From NCBI RefSeq assembly GCF_947172395.1, contig NC_069097.1, forward strand, positions 9,346,142-9,410,141: DNA of 64,000 bases, given 5' to 3'. Below are positions 30,845 to 42,312 of this stretch, piece by piece. Under the pieces are notes generated by a model. That model was not told where the DNA came from. It saw only the letters and a list, made by a program, of their open reading frames with translations, and did no database searches. Each line of letters opens with the position of its first letter. Position 1 is the first letter of the stretch. Made by a program: the position numbers and the translations under genes. The DNA comes from Bicyclus anynana. Lineage: Eukaryota; Arthropoda; Insecta; Lepidoptera; Nymphalidae.

Positions 30845-31205
30845 GAATCAACAGTCGTGCGATTTATGAGCATGCTACTTGCTGGGCGGGTGGAAGGGGC
30901 GTGCTTTTAGCGCGTCTGAACAGGTTTGCTTATTGAGTATGCTAGTCGATCAGCATTGCTATTCTGTATTCTCTTCACCTTCATCTCTGTCTGTCTAACA
31001 CGATACTATAGACAGAGAGCGATAGATACAAATTAGCATGTGTAATTGGAATGTTTACTTTGAGTATGCTTATTCAGGAGCATATTCAAAAATAGCATGC
31101 GTATTGCTAGCAAATGTAAACTGATGATAAGCATGCTCGTATGGAGCATACTTAATAGCACGTTTTTAGCATGCTATTTTAGAGCATGTGTAACAGTACA
31201 TTATC
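30845..31205. repeat. AGCATGCT-word cluster
   Basis: At least eight GCATGC or GAGCAT(G/A) words in 360 bp next to the hairpin, ending AGAGCATGTGTAACAGTACA, which recalls the hairpin interior GAGCATGTGTAACAGTAG. Probably a second, decayed copy or the outer part of a larger element. Confidence 0.5.
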
Positions 31206-32180
31206 TCGTTTTCATCGTTTATTTCGTTACCCGGCAGGTGAATCCAAAAAATATGTATTCCATCGTGTGTAGTATGTTAGGTACAACAATCATTTTGGTT
31301 CTAAAGTTAGGGGTAGAGTTTAGGTTTTTTTTGTTAGCCACTCACCTATCAGTTTCATAAATGACCACGGAAACAAAGTGATTTATAATAATAGTATACG
31401 AGTAGTACCTACTTGTTCATATGTATTCTTTGGCATAGTACCTTTTAATAATATAATATAAGTTTAGGTTAAAGTTAAATTACTAATAAGTAATTAGTTA
31501 CATAAGTAGGCACAGTATACATATAGGTATTATGACAAAGGTACCTATTTACATGCTAAATACATCTTCTTCGGTAATTAAAATATTCATGTTTTAAATC
31601 AGAATAATAAGAATAAAGGGTAATTTTATTATTTTTATTTTATTTCCGTGCTATGCCACGTGTGTTTTATACATGGGTTACATACAATGGATACAATTTA
31701 AATTAAATCTATTTTTTTATATAAATTATACTAATATTATTTTTATTTTATAAAATAGAAACGAATAATTAGAAATAAAATATATCCATATAATTTCAAT
31801 GGATTATTAATATAAAACTAACAATCGACTTTGTTTCTGCACTTTTGTATTGTTAAGAAAAGTTTGTAAAATCCCCGTTGGAGAGATCTTCACAAATATT
31901 CCAGGATCTGCATAATTATTATTATTTTAATAAAACACAATTTTTGTAAAAACACAAAAACACAGATAATTTATGTATCCTGTACGATACATAAATTTAA
32001 ATACCATAAGTAACTACAAGCACTTGAAAAAATAAGGTCATTTCAGAATCACAGATAGACACATCAATTCTATTTATATGTATTAATGATGATGTAGGAG
32101 TGTATCCATCACGTAGGTGCATGAGATTGTTGTGTACACAGAGATACAGAGACCTATCTTAATGTATTCATTCGTTCTGG
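31206..32180. other. AT-rich, nothing recognised
   Basis: No gene-like frame or repeat match; long A/T runs. Confidence 0.35.
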
Positions 32181-32219
32181 ATAGTTGCTTGCACGCGGGA
32201 GCAGGGAGCTAGGACGATC

Positions 32220-32355
32220 AGTCTTGAACGAATCTTCCCGACGTGAACATCTCCTTTGCGATATATGTCACGTACATACTACTGAGTATATTGGACTGTT
32301 GGTGACATCGTGTATTGTTTTAGACTTTAGTGTTTGTCATCAAATGGATTTGCGG
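32220..32355 (+). CDS. Candidate 5' UTR plus first coding exon (MDLR...)
   Basis: Candidate start of an unidentified gene. GATCAGTC at 32216-32223 matches the arthropod initiator TCAGT, with GACGTG 20 bases downstream (a DPE-like word, but off its usual spacing). A UTR-like stretch, less AT-rich than its surroundings, leads to ATG at 32344. Four codons (M D L R) are followed by GTAAGG at 32356, an excellent splice donor. The protein cannot be identified from four residues, and the second exon is not visible. An alternative frame opens upstream but has no donor in phase that I prefer. The combination of initiator, ATG and donor is suggestive, not proof. Confidence 0.4.
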
Positions 32356-33256
32356 GTAAGGTGCTTTTCTTTTTTTTAAACGTAATCTTTTTTGCGGGTT
32401 ATGAAGTAAATAAGGGTAAGAATATGCATATTAAATTTATACCTATAAAAGTAGTTGTTTAATTTAATGTATCTTGTCGATTTACAATTTAGTAACACGT
32501 AATGATTTTAAAATGATTTTAATTAGGAATAGTACAGCAGAGTCAATACAAGTCGGCTACTGCATACTGAATGGGAAACCAAAATTCCAAGTTATCTTTT
32601 CATTAAATTTTCTGGCTTATTATTTATAATGAACCCTTTCTGGGCAGGGATATTTATTTGCCCAAATATCATTACGTTCACAACACAATAAACCGATAGA
32701 AAGCACCTATTCTTAATTATATTATGTACGTATATATTTTTTCATCTTCAATACACAAACAAGGAATCCAAAAAATATTGTTTAATGGTTGCATCAGTAA
32801 AATCACACTGCTAATGTGCATTCAAAACATTGACATAATTAGCTGTTCAATCGGGTAAACAGTATTATTATTATTATTATGACTTAATTATAATCTCTGC
32901 AATTAAATAATTACGCTAATTATATAGGTATTAGTTCATTAAAGCCATCCAGCACTCGATTCGCGTCGCCTCGTGAAAGCGATCTGCTGACACTAAAGCT
33001 CGTATTAATTAATAGACGTTCCTCAATATCGAACTGGAAGTTCAAGCAACTTGAGATCATGATTGTAATGTTGTACTTGTAATTATTACATACTTCCAAT
33101 ATGTACAATGTAGGTACATACAGCAAAAGTGTAGAATGCCCTTGCATAGTTTGTTTTTATGTAGGTAGGTACTTTACGCCAAAATAATTATAATTTGATA
33201 AACTTCAAGTCAACAGTGACTCCAACTTGGATTTCATGATTTCACTGCAGTATTGA
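32356..33256. other. AT-rich; would be intronic if the exon above is real
   Basis: An (ATT)n run at 32861-32879. Otherwise no gene or matched repeat. Confidence 0.35.
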
Positions 33257-33537
33257 GAGCCGTGATAGCCCAGTGGATATGACGTGTGCCTTTGATTTTG
33301 AGGGCGTAGGTTTGAATCCGGTTCAAGGTATGCACTTCCAACATTTCAGTTATGTGCATTTTAAGAAATGAAATATCATGTCTTTCAAACTGTGAAGGAA
33401 AAACATCTAGAAGCCTAAATACCTGAGAATTATCTTAATTCTCTACGTGTGTGAAGTCTGCCAATCCACATTGGGCCAGCGTGGTGGACTATTGGAGCCT
33501 CGTGCTCAACAGCGATCCGAAAATGGGTTCCTAATGA
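33257..33537 (+). mobile_element. SINE-B, plus strand
   Basis: Head GAGCCGTGATAGCCCAGTGG, B box GGTTTGAATCC, body with GTGTGAAGTCTGCCAATCCA and CATTGGGCCAGCGTGGTGGA. The tail-proximal CTCATTCTGAGAGG part is deleted. Confidence 0.82.
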
Positions 33538-34099
33538 AGATTAGTTCTGAAGTGTACATATGAGGCTTTACACGTACGAATATGCCTCAAGTTGTAATCT
33601 CTCAGTGCTCAACAATGTATGATATGTCCCTGAAATGTCCCAAGAAGTATTGCCTTTGTGTTCTTATAGGTATATATTATGTATTTTCCACTTTGCATTA
33701 TGTGGCACCTCTGCTTGTCTTATCAATTTTAACTATAAAATGAAACCACACAAGGCGAGGCGGCGATGATTAGACGCCGGGCGGCTCGAGTGAGCTATGA
33801 CCCTTAACGTCACGTGTAAGACACGTAACGAATAATAATTTGAATAAATACGTAAATAGATACACATACTTATTTATCTAAATTATTCGCAACCACACGA
33901 ACAGTGGTGCTTGCTCTAGGTGAATATAATATTTAATACTCATACAGTAAGAATCAATTGTATGGACCAAGTTTTTTAATTTTAATCAAAGATAAAAAAT
34001 ATCAAACATATTTTAATAATTAATACAAATTATACAAGTACTATAAAGTATCTTTTTGGTCAATCTAGATTATTATTATTATTTTTTTTTATATTCTTT
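33538..34099. other. AT-rich with a small GC island
   Basis: A short GC-rich patch at about 33755-33830 holds GGCGGCGATGATTAGACGCC and AACGTCACGTGTAAGACACG. It could be a conserved regulatory patch, but nothing more can be said from the sequence. No gene. Confidence 0.35.
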
Positions 34100-34266
34100 C
34101 GGTTTCTACACGACATCGTACCGGAACGCTAAATCGCTTGGCCGATACCTCCCACCATCCAGACCTGGAACAATTAAGAAAAACTAAAACGGCCCAGTTT
34201 GGGATCTAACCCAGGACCTCCGTCTTGTAAATCCACCGCGCATACCACTGCGCCACGGAGGCCGTC
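34100..34266 (-). mobile_element. SINE-A, internally deleted
   Basis: From CGGTTTCTACACGACATCGT to GCGCCACGGAGGCCGTC. The segment with TCTTTGCCGGTAGGGTGGTA is missing. Confidence 0.8.
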
Positions 34267-34326
34267 ATATGAATATCAACACAAAGAAAAGTCATTTTTC
34301 TATGACATTGAGTTACGAGTGTTCAT

Positions 34327-34650
34327 CTTCATCATCATCATATCAGTCCACCTGGTGGGGGGTCGAACAAGACTGCGCTTTCTAGTGCGGGGTCTCCTTT
34401 CCAGCACCTTGGGACCTCAACGTCCGTCGGCTCTTCGAACTATGTAACCCCGCCCATTGTCACTTCAGCTTCGCGACTCGTTGAGCGACTCCTCATTTCT
34501 GATTCGATCACGCAGAGATACTCCCAGCATAGCTCGTTCCTTCGCCCGCTGTGTTACTCTGAGCCTTCTTATGAGGCTTTTTCGACCTATGGTTCGACCT
34601 ATGGTTCCAAGTCTTATGACTTGGAACCATAGGTCGAACGATGATCTTTG
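34327..34650 (-). mobile_element. RTE-like LINE 3' end with internal deletion and terminal palindrome
   Basis: The shared 3' end (CATCATCATATCA) is followed by a jump over about 120 bp to GTCCACCTGGTGGGGGGTCG, then GCGCTTTCTAGTGCGGGGTC. A second gap of about 45 bp relative to the copy at 49368 occurs at TTGAGCGACT|CCTCATTTC. The 5'-most part ends in a 21-bp perfect hairpin at 34593-34638. Confidence 0.8.
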
Positions 34651-34949
34651 TACATCGTGCATGAAACAATTTAAATTGACAAACTAATTTAAAGCACACG
34701 AAAAACCATATGAGTCACATGGTTTTCCATGTGCTTCATAGTTTAATTGAACCAAATAAATGTGATAAGATGGTAAATAATACTTTGACCTCTTACACCT
34801 TATCTGACAGGGACAGTCGAAATATTTGTACTGGATGTTTGCTTGATTTATAACACCAACAGTTTGTTTAATCAAAACAGTTGCTTTTTCAAATATAGGT
34901 TGATTCATTGTCTTTAACAAGATTTTTTTTACATTTATTGATTTTTCTC

Positions 34950-35330
34950 ATCTGGATGGAAAGTAGGGTTTTCCGGATTACTTTTCTCCCCTATGTCTGA
35001 TCTCAATGAAATGAGATTGTGCTTTATTAACATAAAATTTAAATTTTGAAAAATTTCAGGTCATGAGACCTCGCTCGAGTATATTTGCAGACATGCGGTT
35101 ATTCTTCCCCTCTTTCATCCCCCAAAACTTTTAAAGGGCTCAACTCAACCGACTTTCATCAAACATAAGATCTAAGAACACTCGCACAAAAGTAACCTTT
35201 AATACAAAAAACTAAATTGAAATCGATTCAGCCGTTCGGCAGCTATGATGCCACAGACAGACTGACAGACAGACACGTTAAATTTATAACAACCCTCTTT
35301 TTGCCAGGGGGGTTAAAATGAGATCATGTA
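34950..35330 (+). repeat. Dispersed repeat ending CCAGGGGGGTTAAAA
   Basis: Contains AAATCGATTCAGCCGTTCGG, CAGACAGACTGACAGACAGA and AACAACCCTCTTTTTGCCAG, the usual 3' end of a non-LTR element widespread in insects. No frame remains. Confidence 0.5.
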
Positions 35331-35564
35331 CTCGTATAAATTTTACGTGAAATTACGTGACTTGTGTATATTCTATCCTTTACCTGTTCAGCATTTCATG
35401 AGTAAACGCGTGTACAGACTGACTAGTGACGTTTTTGTTACACTTCAATACTGATGTTACTATCTGTAGTCGATTCTGCATCTTACCTTAGCACAACCAC
35501 ACACTAAACAACAAAAGGTATCCACCGAAGGCCTTCTCATAGTCCACATATAACGTACCTATGT

Positions 35565-35915
35565 GACTTTTTTTTCTTTGTATCAGTAATTTTTTTTTCG
35601 TGTTGAGGAAGTGCCGATGGCTCCATGTGGGACCATTACGGCGACACCGGAGGGTTTTGGCGAGCGCAGAAGCATCGGCTGATTAGACCCGAAGGCTGAA
35701 ATAAAGATAGAGGACGGAACGACTTTCTAAGGGCGTCTATGAGACTCGGACCTCGGCTTAGAGGGCCATTCGGAAGGGGGTAACCGTGACCTGAGTGAAT
35801 CAGTTCGGACCCCAAGATCGTGAGTTAGAAAACCCACGGGTGGCGTTAGATATCGGGTACCTCGTCTTCGCCGGCGAAGACGCTGTGCATTTTCAGTCGG
35901 TGATTTCTCTTTCTT
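35565..35915 (+). repeat. GC-rich LINE 3' UTR-like block
   Basis: A 350-bp block at distinctly higher G+C than its surroundings: GTGTTGAGGAAGTGCCGATG, TGATTAGACCCGAAGGCTGA, ACGGGTGGCGTTAGATATCG and a CTTCGCCGGCGAAG palindrome at about 35867-35880. It appears once in the window. Composition and edges suggest a transferred or transposed fragment, probably the 3' part of a LINE. Confidence 0.4.
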
Positions 35916-37267
35916 TATAATCAGCGTATGGAGGTGTATGGTTATGAGCCTTTTCTAAATTCTGCTTGTTGAGGAAGCTAGAAGTCGTCAAACAAACTAA
36001 ATTGATACAAAAGAGAATACGGTCGAAGTTCGACAGCTGTTCGTATTAATAAAAAAAAAATACTCTATTTCAATATGTCCGGAAGAAGATAACTACGTGT
36101 TTAATTCACGCAATTATCTTTTTATCTAATTTAATTATTATATCTATAAAAGATAATTATGTACCTACTCAATAAAAAAGTCTCAGAGCAATAAATATGA
36201 CATGCTCCAATTTATTTATTTAACCCGACCTGACCCTATCGTTCTAACATTGGAATTCATTTTGTTTTTGTCGTCTCTACCTAGGGTTGCCACTTAAACG
36301 ATAAAACTCTGAAAATTTAATAAAGAAGAGTACAATATATTCAATATTTTTTTACGAATCTGTTATTAGATGTACGTTATTCGGAACGAGTTTTTTCGTA
36401 ACTTCGATATAAACGTATAATATAGTACAATATACATGCATTATCGTAATATAAGAAGAATTTCAAAGTTTGTTTGTTTTTTACACTGTACGCTGGCTAA
36501 AAAGGCGTGTCATAGGCTGTACAGAAATTTCCGAGGGGCAGAAAAAGTCTATTAAAATATAAATTTTAGACTTTTAAATTATGTGATATTACCTTGATTA
36601 CCACTTAATCTCTATAGACTGATCTCAAGAGATCTAACTCTGCAAATCCCCACAATTTTTTGTCGTTAATGAAAATTTTTAAAATCTTAATGTTATCTTA
36701 ATTATTAGTAATCTAAATTATCTAAAATGCTTTAAATTGTATTTAAGATAGCTAAGGTCTACTATATAACTAATTAATTTAACTGCCTTACACGCATTTC
36801 ACGTAATTAATGGACACCCTAAATTTTTTTCATTTTGTATTCAATAGTCGCCGTGAACACCTATGATTTCGGTCTCTAAAGTATAAGTTACTTCAGTTAC
36901 GTTGTAAAGAGATTCTTCTTTCAATATCAAAGCAAATCAGATGTCAATTTTCATACTTTTTACCAATTAAGCAAGGCGCTGTGCAAGACATCTTGCAATG
37001 CTCTAAGATGCCTATATAAATCCATTTTCTATTCAATTTATTCAATTCTGCAGCCCTTAATACATACAGATAAAGCCTTGTTATTGTAGGAGAAAATATA
37101 TAGTTTAGCTGCAAGTAGGTTATAGGGTTATCGTTTATCGCTTTTACTTTACTCGCGCGATGTGGTGAGGTAAATTCTTGTGTTGACCACAATATTTTAG
37201 TAGTTCAACTAAGGGACTGTTTACGAATGAATATCAAACATTGAATAGATTTACTTCTAGCACGGAT
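35916..37267. other. AT-rich, nothing recognised
   Basis: No gene. An 83-codon minus frame at 36944-37192 has no recognisable domain and I do not call it. Confidence 0.35.
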
Positions 37268-37457
37268 AAAGTTGAAGTCGATGGTTCAAGGTGCTGGAAT
37301 GGTGGCCCGCATTAGAAAGCGTAGTGGTGATCTGAAAACATCAAGCGAGTTGTAGGGATTCGCTGGATGCAGGCGGCTCAGTATCGTGATGTTTGGAAGT
37401 CCCTGCAAAAGGCCTATGTATTGTGGACGTCCGTCGGCTGATATGATGATGATGTTC
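37268..37457 (+). mobile_element. RTE-like LINE 3' end, diverged
   Basis: GGTGCTGGAATGGTGGCCCG, ACATCAAGCGAGTTGTAGGG, GATGCAGGCGGCTCAGTATC and GACGTCCGTCGGCTGATATG, ending in (ATG)n. The frame is broken by a TAG and small deletions. Confidence 0.82.
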
Positions 37458-38429
37458 CATCTGATGGTATTGGCATCTTCATCAGGGCTCGAAAGGAATA
37501 CGAAACAAAGTGTCTATGTCCATCAACCTGAGACGTAGGAGTAAACAACGATATTTTAGTTTGTGACGTAGCAGGTAGCAGCGTCATGATTTCACCATTG
37601 TTTTGAGGTAGAGGAAACAACTTGAGCAGATCCCAGGACTTGTGACTTTGAGAGTAGGTTTAAGGGATCCTTACATGTCTGACATGTTCTCCATGCTCAC
37701 ACTAAACAATAATTACAACACAAAACATTATTGCACAAAATCACTAACGCGACTGGCAGCGTGACGGTGTCTACGCTGCCTAACAAACAACTGAGCTCAT
37801 CAAATACCCTCCTATTAATACCAACACTGATACCTCCCATCTACAATAACATAAATAATGAATGATAATACCACCTGTAATCGAGAAACTTGTAACACGT
37901 TACCTGTAAATGGATCGGCAACTATGCTCTGCAGACCGTAATATAGCAATGCTGCTTGGTGGCAGAAAAAAACTTAGTGGTAGTTCTTTCCTATAGTAAA
38001 TTCCTTTCCTATAATATCGATTCAAACAGTGGAATTGGTGTGGAAATCATATCACATAAGCGTAGTAGATAGATAATGATATTTTCACATTTTGGCGCTA
38101 TGGCAATATTAATTGATAAAAATTATATTAAAGGGGAACCCCGTAAAACAACATTCCACGTGTTGGTAATCTCGTCTAAGACCTAAGTATGATACTTAAA
38201 GAACTTAGAAAGTAAAATATTAGAAAGGATGATCATAATTTTCGGCCTATTTTAAGCAATCAACCTTTTTTGTAGGGTGCTCTCTGAGGTACGGGGTCGA
38301 AATACTAACAACTTCCCAACTCCTGTTTCTATGTATTAATTTTCAGATGACTATAATAAAACTAACAGTAAACTTTTTTTGGGTTTTACCCTATGGGTAC
38401 GGAACCCTAATGAACTTTTATATATAACA
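37458..38429. other. AT-rich, nothing recognised
   Basis: No gene-like frame. GGGTTTTACCCTATGGGTAC at 38380-38399 is a transposon-like word. Confidence 0.35.
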
Positions 38430-38660
38430 ATGGAACCGGCTTCAAAGACGTATTTCAGTTATTATGATTATAATACAAAATTACATACGGTTTTCATGAA
38501 AATCAAATGGCACCAATCTGGAAGTATACCTACTCTATCAAACAAAAAAGAATTTTCAAAATTGGTTCATAAATGACGAGGTACACAGGACAAATATAAA
38601 AAAAAACATACGTGTCGATTTGAGAATCCTTCTTTTTTTGAAGTTAGGTAAAAAGTTTGG
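38430..38660 (+). repeat. Dispersed repeat pair, copy 1 (partner at 58272-58455)
   Basis: Both copies begin ATGGAACCG(G/A)CTTCAAA, then GACGTATTTCAGTTATT and CCAATCTGGAAGTATAC, and end CCTTCTTTTTTTGAAGT- / CCTCCTTTTTTTTGAAGTCGG. Confidence 0.7.
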
Positions 38661-38994
38661 TAGCTAGGATTTATATGGAACTCGGCAAATGACGTTAAAA
38701 GTAAATAATGCATAAAACGCAGGATTTTTCCCTGACGATGAACATTTAAGGAAGTGAAGGTAAAAATTGATTGCAAATGGTCAATCAAGTGTTCTTTGTA
38801 CTATTACTTGTACCTATACTAGTAATCCAAGGATTTCGCGCTAATTATAATGCGATTTGATAAGATTATGCAATTACTCATAACTCATAGCCCATTATCA
38901 AGTAGAATTATTTGTTTCATTCATTGAGTTAGATTTCATTTTAAAATATCAAAAAAATGCGTTTTGTACATGAACAAAATATGAGGAACTGCAC

Positions 38995-39385
38995 TTTTGA
39001 AAGCTGCTAACTTTATAACCAGTCCAATATTAAGGATGACCCCAATTTTTAATTGTTTGGAAAACTAAGACTGTGCTAATAGTAAAGAAATTTTCTAACA
39101 GCGTATCTGCGATTATTATACTTTCGGAGCTACAGGGATAATTAAAGGATCATATTTGCGGTGGTGCCACGGATCGCTCAAAAACGCTTCATACAAAATA
39201 GCACGAATTAATGACGTCGTCGATACGTGAAATCGTTGGATTTGTATGGGCGTTTTAACAAATTTACAAATTCTTTTGATTTTTTATCTAATTGCGTTAA
39301 AAGTTTTTGGATTGATTTTGAAAATATAAAATCTTACTTATTTTACAAACATACCGATAATCTTTGTTTTTTTATATTAATTAGT
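38995..39385 (+). repeat. Family-G repeat, copy 1
   Basis: A dispersed element with a TTCGGAGCTACAGGGA word, a GCGG(C/T)G(C/G)TGCC(G/A)CGGATC core (39161-39178, diverged here) and a TTTGTATGGGCGTTTTAACA stretch. It then continues into an AT-rich end. Other copies are at 50280, 53040 (minus) and 55500. Confidence 0.7.
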
Positions 39386-39399
39386 TAATATTTAAATAA

Positions 39400-39710
39400 C
39401 TATCAAGGGGTGATTAGTGATCAATACTGATGCCAAAAATACAATCAGTAAAATTTTTGTTTGTCTGTCTGTATGTTCGTTATAGAAACAAACTACTTGA
39501 CGGATATTAATGAAACTTGGTACAATTATTCTTCATACTCTTAGGCAGGTTATAGTATACTTTACATCACACTACGACCAATAGGAGCAGAGCAGTGAAG
39601 GGAAATGTTGGGAAAACGGGAGAAGTTACTCTAATTTTACAGCGATACTACCTACTGTAAGGGGTGGATTAAAGAGGTGTAAGGGCGGACGAAGTATTAT
39701 TAATATAGAT
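39400..39710 (+). repeat. Dispersed repeat, 3' end related to 11385-11452
   Basis: TGTTTGTCTGTCTGTATGTT, AACAAACTACTTGACGGATA and a final GGTGGATTAAAGAGGTGTAA, GGGCGGACGAAGTA. Typical insect dispersed repeat, no frame. Confidence 0.5.
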
Positions 39711-40004
39711 TTTACGAGACGTTCGTACCTATTCAAAATGCACGTGTAGGAGTCGCTCATTGTCTCCTCATTAGGATGAATCGCGTGCACGTGTAATTCT
39801 CGGGCAAGTCACCTTTATTTTATACCTAGGTAGGTACTTACGTTTAGATTTTATATACAGACAGATTCTTCTAATTTAAGTCTATACTGTAAATTTGTAT
39901 ATGATGATGAATATATAGACTACTTAAATGTTTGATCCGTCTGTACCTTGACAAATAATTTAATAATAACACATACTTGGCAAATATTTATTATAATAAA
40001 AATA

Positions 40005-40302
40005 AGTCGGGTTTTCCTTCCTGACGCTATAACTCCAGAACGCACGAACCGATTTCCACGGTTTGGCATTCGTTGGAAAGGTCTCAGGCTCCGTGAGGTT
40101 TGTAGCAAAGAAAATTCAGGAAAAATTTCAACGTAAGGTAGAGGTAGGGTAGGGTACGGGTAGGGTAGGGGTAGGGTAGGGTACGGGTAGGGTAGGAGTA
40201 GGGTAGGGGTAGGGTAGGGTAGGGTAGGGTAGGGTAGAGGTATTTGAAAGTTTACACCGAGTTTCACGCGAACGAAGTCGCGGGCATCCGCTAGTTTATT
40301 AT
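40005..40302 (-). repeat. Family-R repeat carrying a (TAGGG)n tract
   Basis: On the minus strand it starts ACTAGCGGATGCCCGCGACT, TCGTTCGCGTGAAACTCGGT. It then passes through the pentamer tract at 40136-40241 and ends in AACGAATGCCAAACCGTGGA, AATCGGTTCGTGCGTTC and the GCGTCAGGAAGGAAAACCCG end. Confidence 0.75.
40136..40241 (+). repeat. (TAGGG)n pentamer tract
   Basis: About 20 units of TAGGG with GGGTACGGGTA and AGGGGTA variants on the plus strand. It is not the insect telomere unit TTAGG. The runs of three or four G every five bases could form G-quadruplexes. Confidence 0.95.
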
Positions 40303-40964
40303 AAGTATTCCGTCTGAAATACGCTGACTGACAAATATATGCACAACGTAAACATGAGTAGAGACAGTAAAACAAACATATTCACTGTAGAACACGCTAC
40401 GTACCTACATGGGAATTTTTTTTTTAAATCTAAATATTTTTTTATAATTGTATATTTTGTTATTAATATTAAATTAATCCGCTTATTATTTATAAAATCT
40501 AGTTTCAATTCAGTGGATGTATAGAGCCCGATAATAATGCATAATGTGGATAGTAAGTCGATACAACTGCTTAATTTTAGTTATAAATCCTATGAATATG
40601 ATTAGATATTTTCTAGTACGCGCTAAAACTAGTCTAACAGCTATAACTAGGGTGAAGAAACACTGTATTTTTCTTACTTAAATTAAAAATTCAAGATACT
40701 GATGCATAGGTATTATGTAGTAACAAACAGGCATACCGTCGGGAATAAACTAGTATGATTATGTCAAGTCAATGGACACGCTATAAAAGTTACGTGCGCT
40801 CCAACAATAGCCGTAAAATTTACACTTGTGGAATTGAAATGGCCTTTAATAAGTGGCATATTTATTTACATTAGATGTGAACGATTATAGAAAAAATATT
40901 CTCACGATAGAAGTTGTCCTGCTATAGACTACTTTCTATATATATATATATGCCGCATTCTAAC

Positions 40965-41295
40965 TAGCACACGCCGGTGACTTCACCCGCGTGGCTCTTC
41001 TCTGACACTTCTAAGTGCTTCTAACTTTTAAGAACACACTTTCAGCATTTTCTTTACCTTTCCAAGAGTTTAAGATAAAAACTTTCAGATTTTTTGGACA
41101 CTTCCAAGAATTATTATATTTCATTCAATTTAACAAAACCTTGACAAATAATATACGTTCTTAAACCTTCCTCATAAATCACTCTACTTACTTAAATATA
41201 AATATGAAAACCGCATAAAAATCCTTTCAATAGTTTTCGAGTTTCTTTTGAACAGACAGACAAACAGAGGCGGCGGAGTACTTTGCTTATAATAT
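40965..41295 (+). repeat. Family-R-like repeat, diverged
   Basis: CTAGCACACGCCGGTGACTT, CACCCGCGTGGCTCTTC, then AAAATCCTTTCAATAGTTTT, GACAGACAAACAGAGGCGGC and CTTTGCTTATAATATCTATA. Confidence 0.55.
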
Positions 41296-41536
41296 CTATA
41301 GAAGAATTAAATATTATTATATCTATTTCGAAGTGACTATACAAAAATTCCCTACATAGACTTTTAAGAGGTCTTCTTTATCTTGGTTCTCTTTATTTTA
41401 AACCTTCTTCTGCACAAACTAAAAAAAATAATAATTATTAAGCACACAGAACATAGAAAATGCTAGAGCTAACGCTTTAGCAAGCAGTTCTCGAGTTCTG
41501 GTCTCTTGAAGACCGATTTATTTATAAATATAAACA

Positions 41537-42312
41537 TATAGATTGTCCCGTAAATAGCACGACATACTCTATACTAAAGCCATACTGGAGGAGTACTGTT
41601 TACCAACCAATAAATTAAAAATGAGGGTTATGAGGGTATAAATTGCTGGTCATTTCTCACCTAATGATAATTATAATTCACATGTTCTTAAATTAATGAA
41701 AATAAAGATTAATAAACTTAAAACTATTAGATAACTAGCGGACGCCCGCGACTTCGTCCGCGTGGAATTTAGTTTTTCACAAATCCCTCGGGAACCAAGG
41801 CTTTTTCCGGGATAAACAGTAGTCTATGTCTTAATCCAGGCTATAATATATCTTAATACCAAATTTCAGCTAATCCGGTTCTGTAGTTGAGGCGTGAAAA
41901 ACTAACAAACATTCATATTTCGCAAATCTCGGAAAACCATGGATTTTTTCGGTATAAAAAGTAGCCTATGTGTTAATCCAGAGTAAAATCTATTTCCATT
42001 CCTAAATCTAAATCGCTAAATCGCTTCAGTAGTAGCGGCATTATAAAGTAACAAACATCCAAACATACATCTAAACATCGTTTGGATGTATGTTTGGATA
42101 TTAGTATATTAGTAGGATAGTAGGAAGTTACTATATTTTGAATAATATTTTATTAAACAACAATACATAATTTAAAATAATAAAAATGTTACCTACCCTC
42201 ATTTCTAATTTGTTTGTTAGTAAACAATATGACTTTAGTATAGGATAGGTTATATTCCTTGATGTGTATCACCTGTAGAATATGTCGTGGTATTTACGGG
42301 ACATCCTGTATA
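41537..42312. mobile_element. TIR element split by a nested repeat
   Basis: The left end GATTGTCCCGTAAATAGCAC, GACATACTCTATACTAAAGC is mirrored by the right end CTTTAGTATAGGATAGG ... TATGTCGTGGTATTTACGGG, ACATCCTGTA. The left segment 41555-41735 is the reverse complement of 62520-62665, the uninterrupted relative. A family-R repeat at 41739-42116 interrupts the interior. Confidence 0.82.
41739..42116 (+). repeat. Family-R repeat nested in the TIR element
   Basis: Starts GCGGACGCCCGCGACTTCGT and holds two tandem partial bodies (each with AACCAAGG... or AACCATGG..., then ...CTATGT(C/G)TTAATCCAG). It ends AGTATATTAGTAGGATAG. An inverted AAACATACATCTAAACATCG / TTTGGATGTATGTTTGGATA pair sits near its right end. 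Confidence 0.75.

Noticed and set aside
36944..37192. 82-codon minus frame
   Set aside because: No recognisable domain, AT-rich context, no splice or promoter support.
40136..40241. Interstitial telomere
   Set aside because: The insect telomere unit is TTAGG; this tract is TAGGG and lies inside a family-R element.
39920..40375. 151-codon minus frame rich in LPYPTLPYP
   Set aside because: The repeat peptide is the translation of the (TAGGG)n tract in a dispersed repeat.
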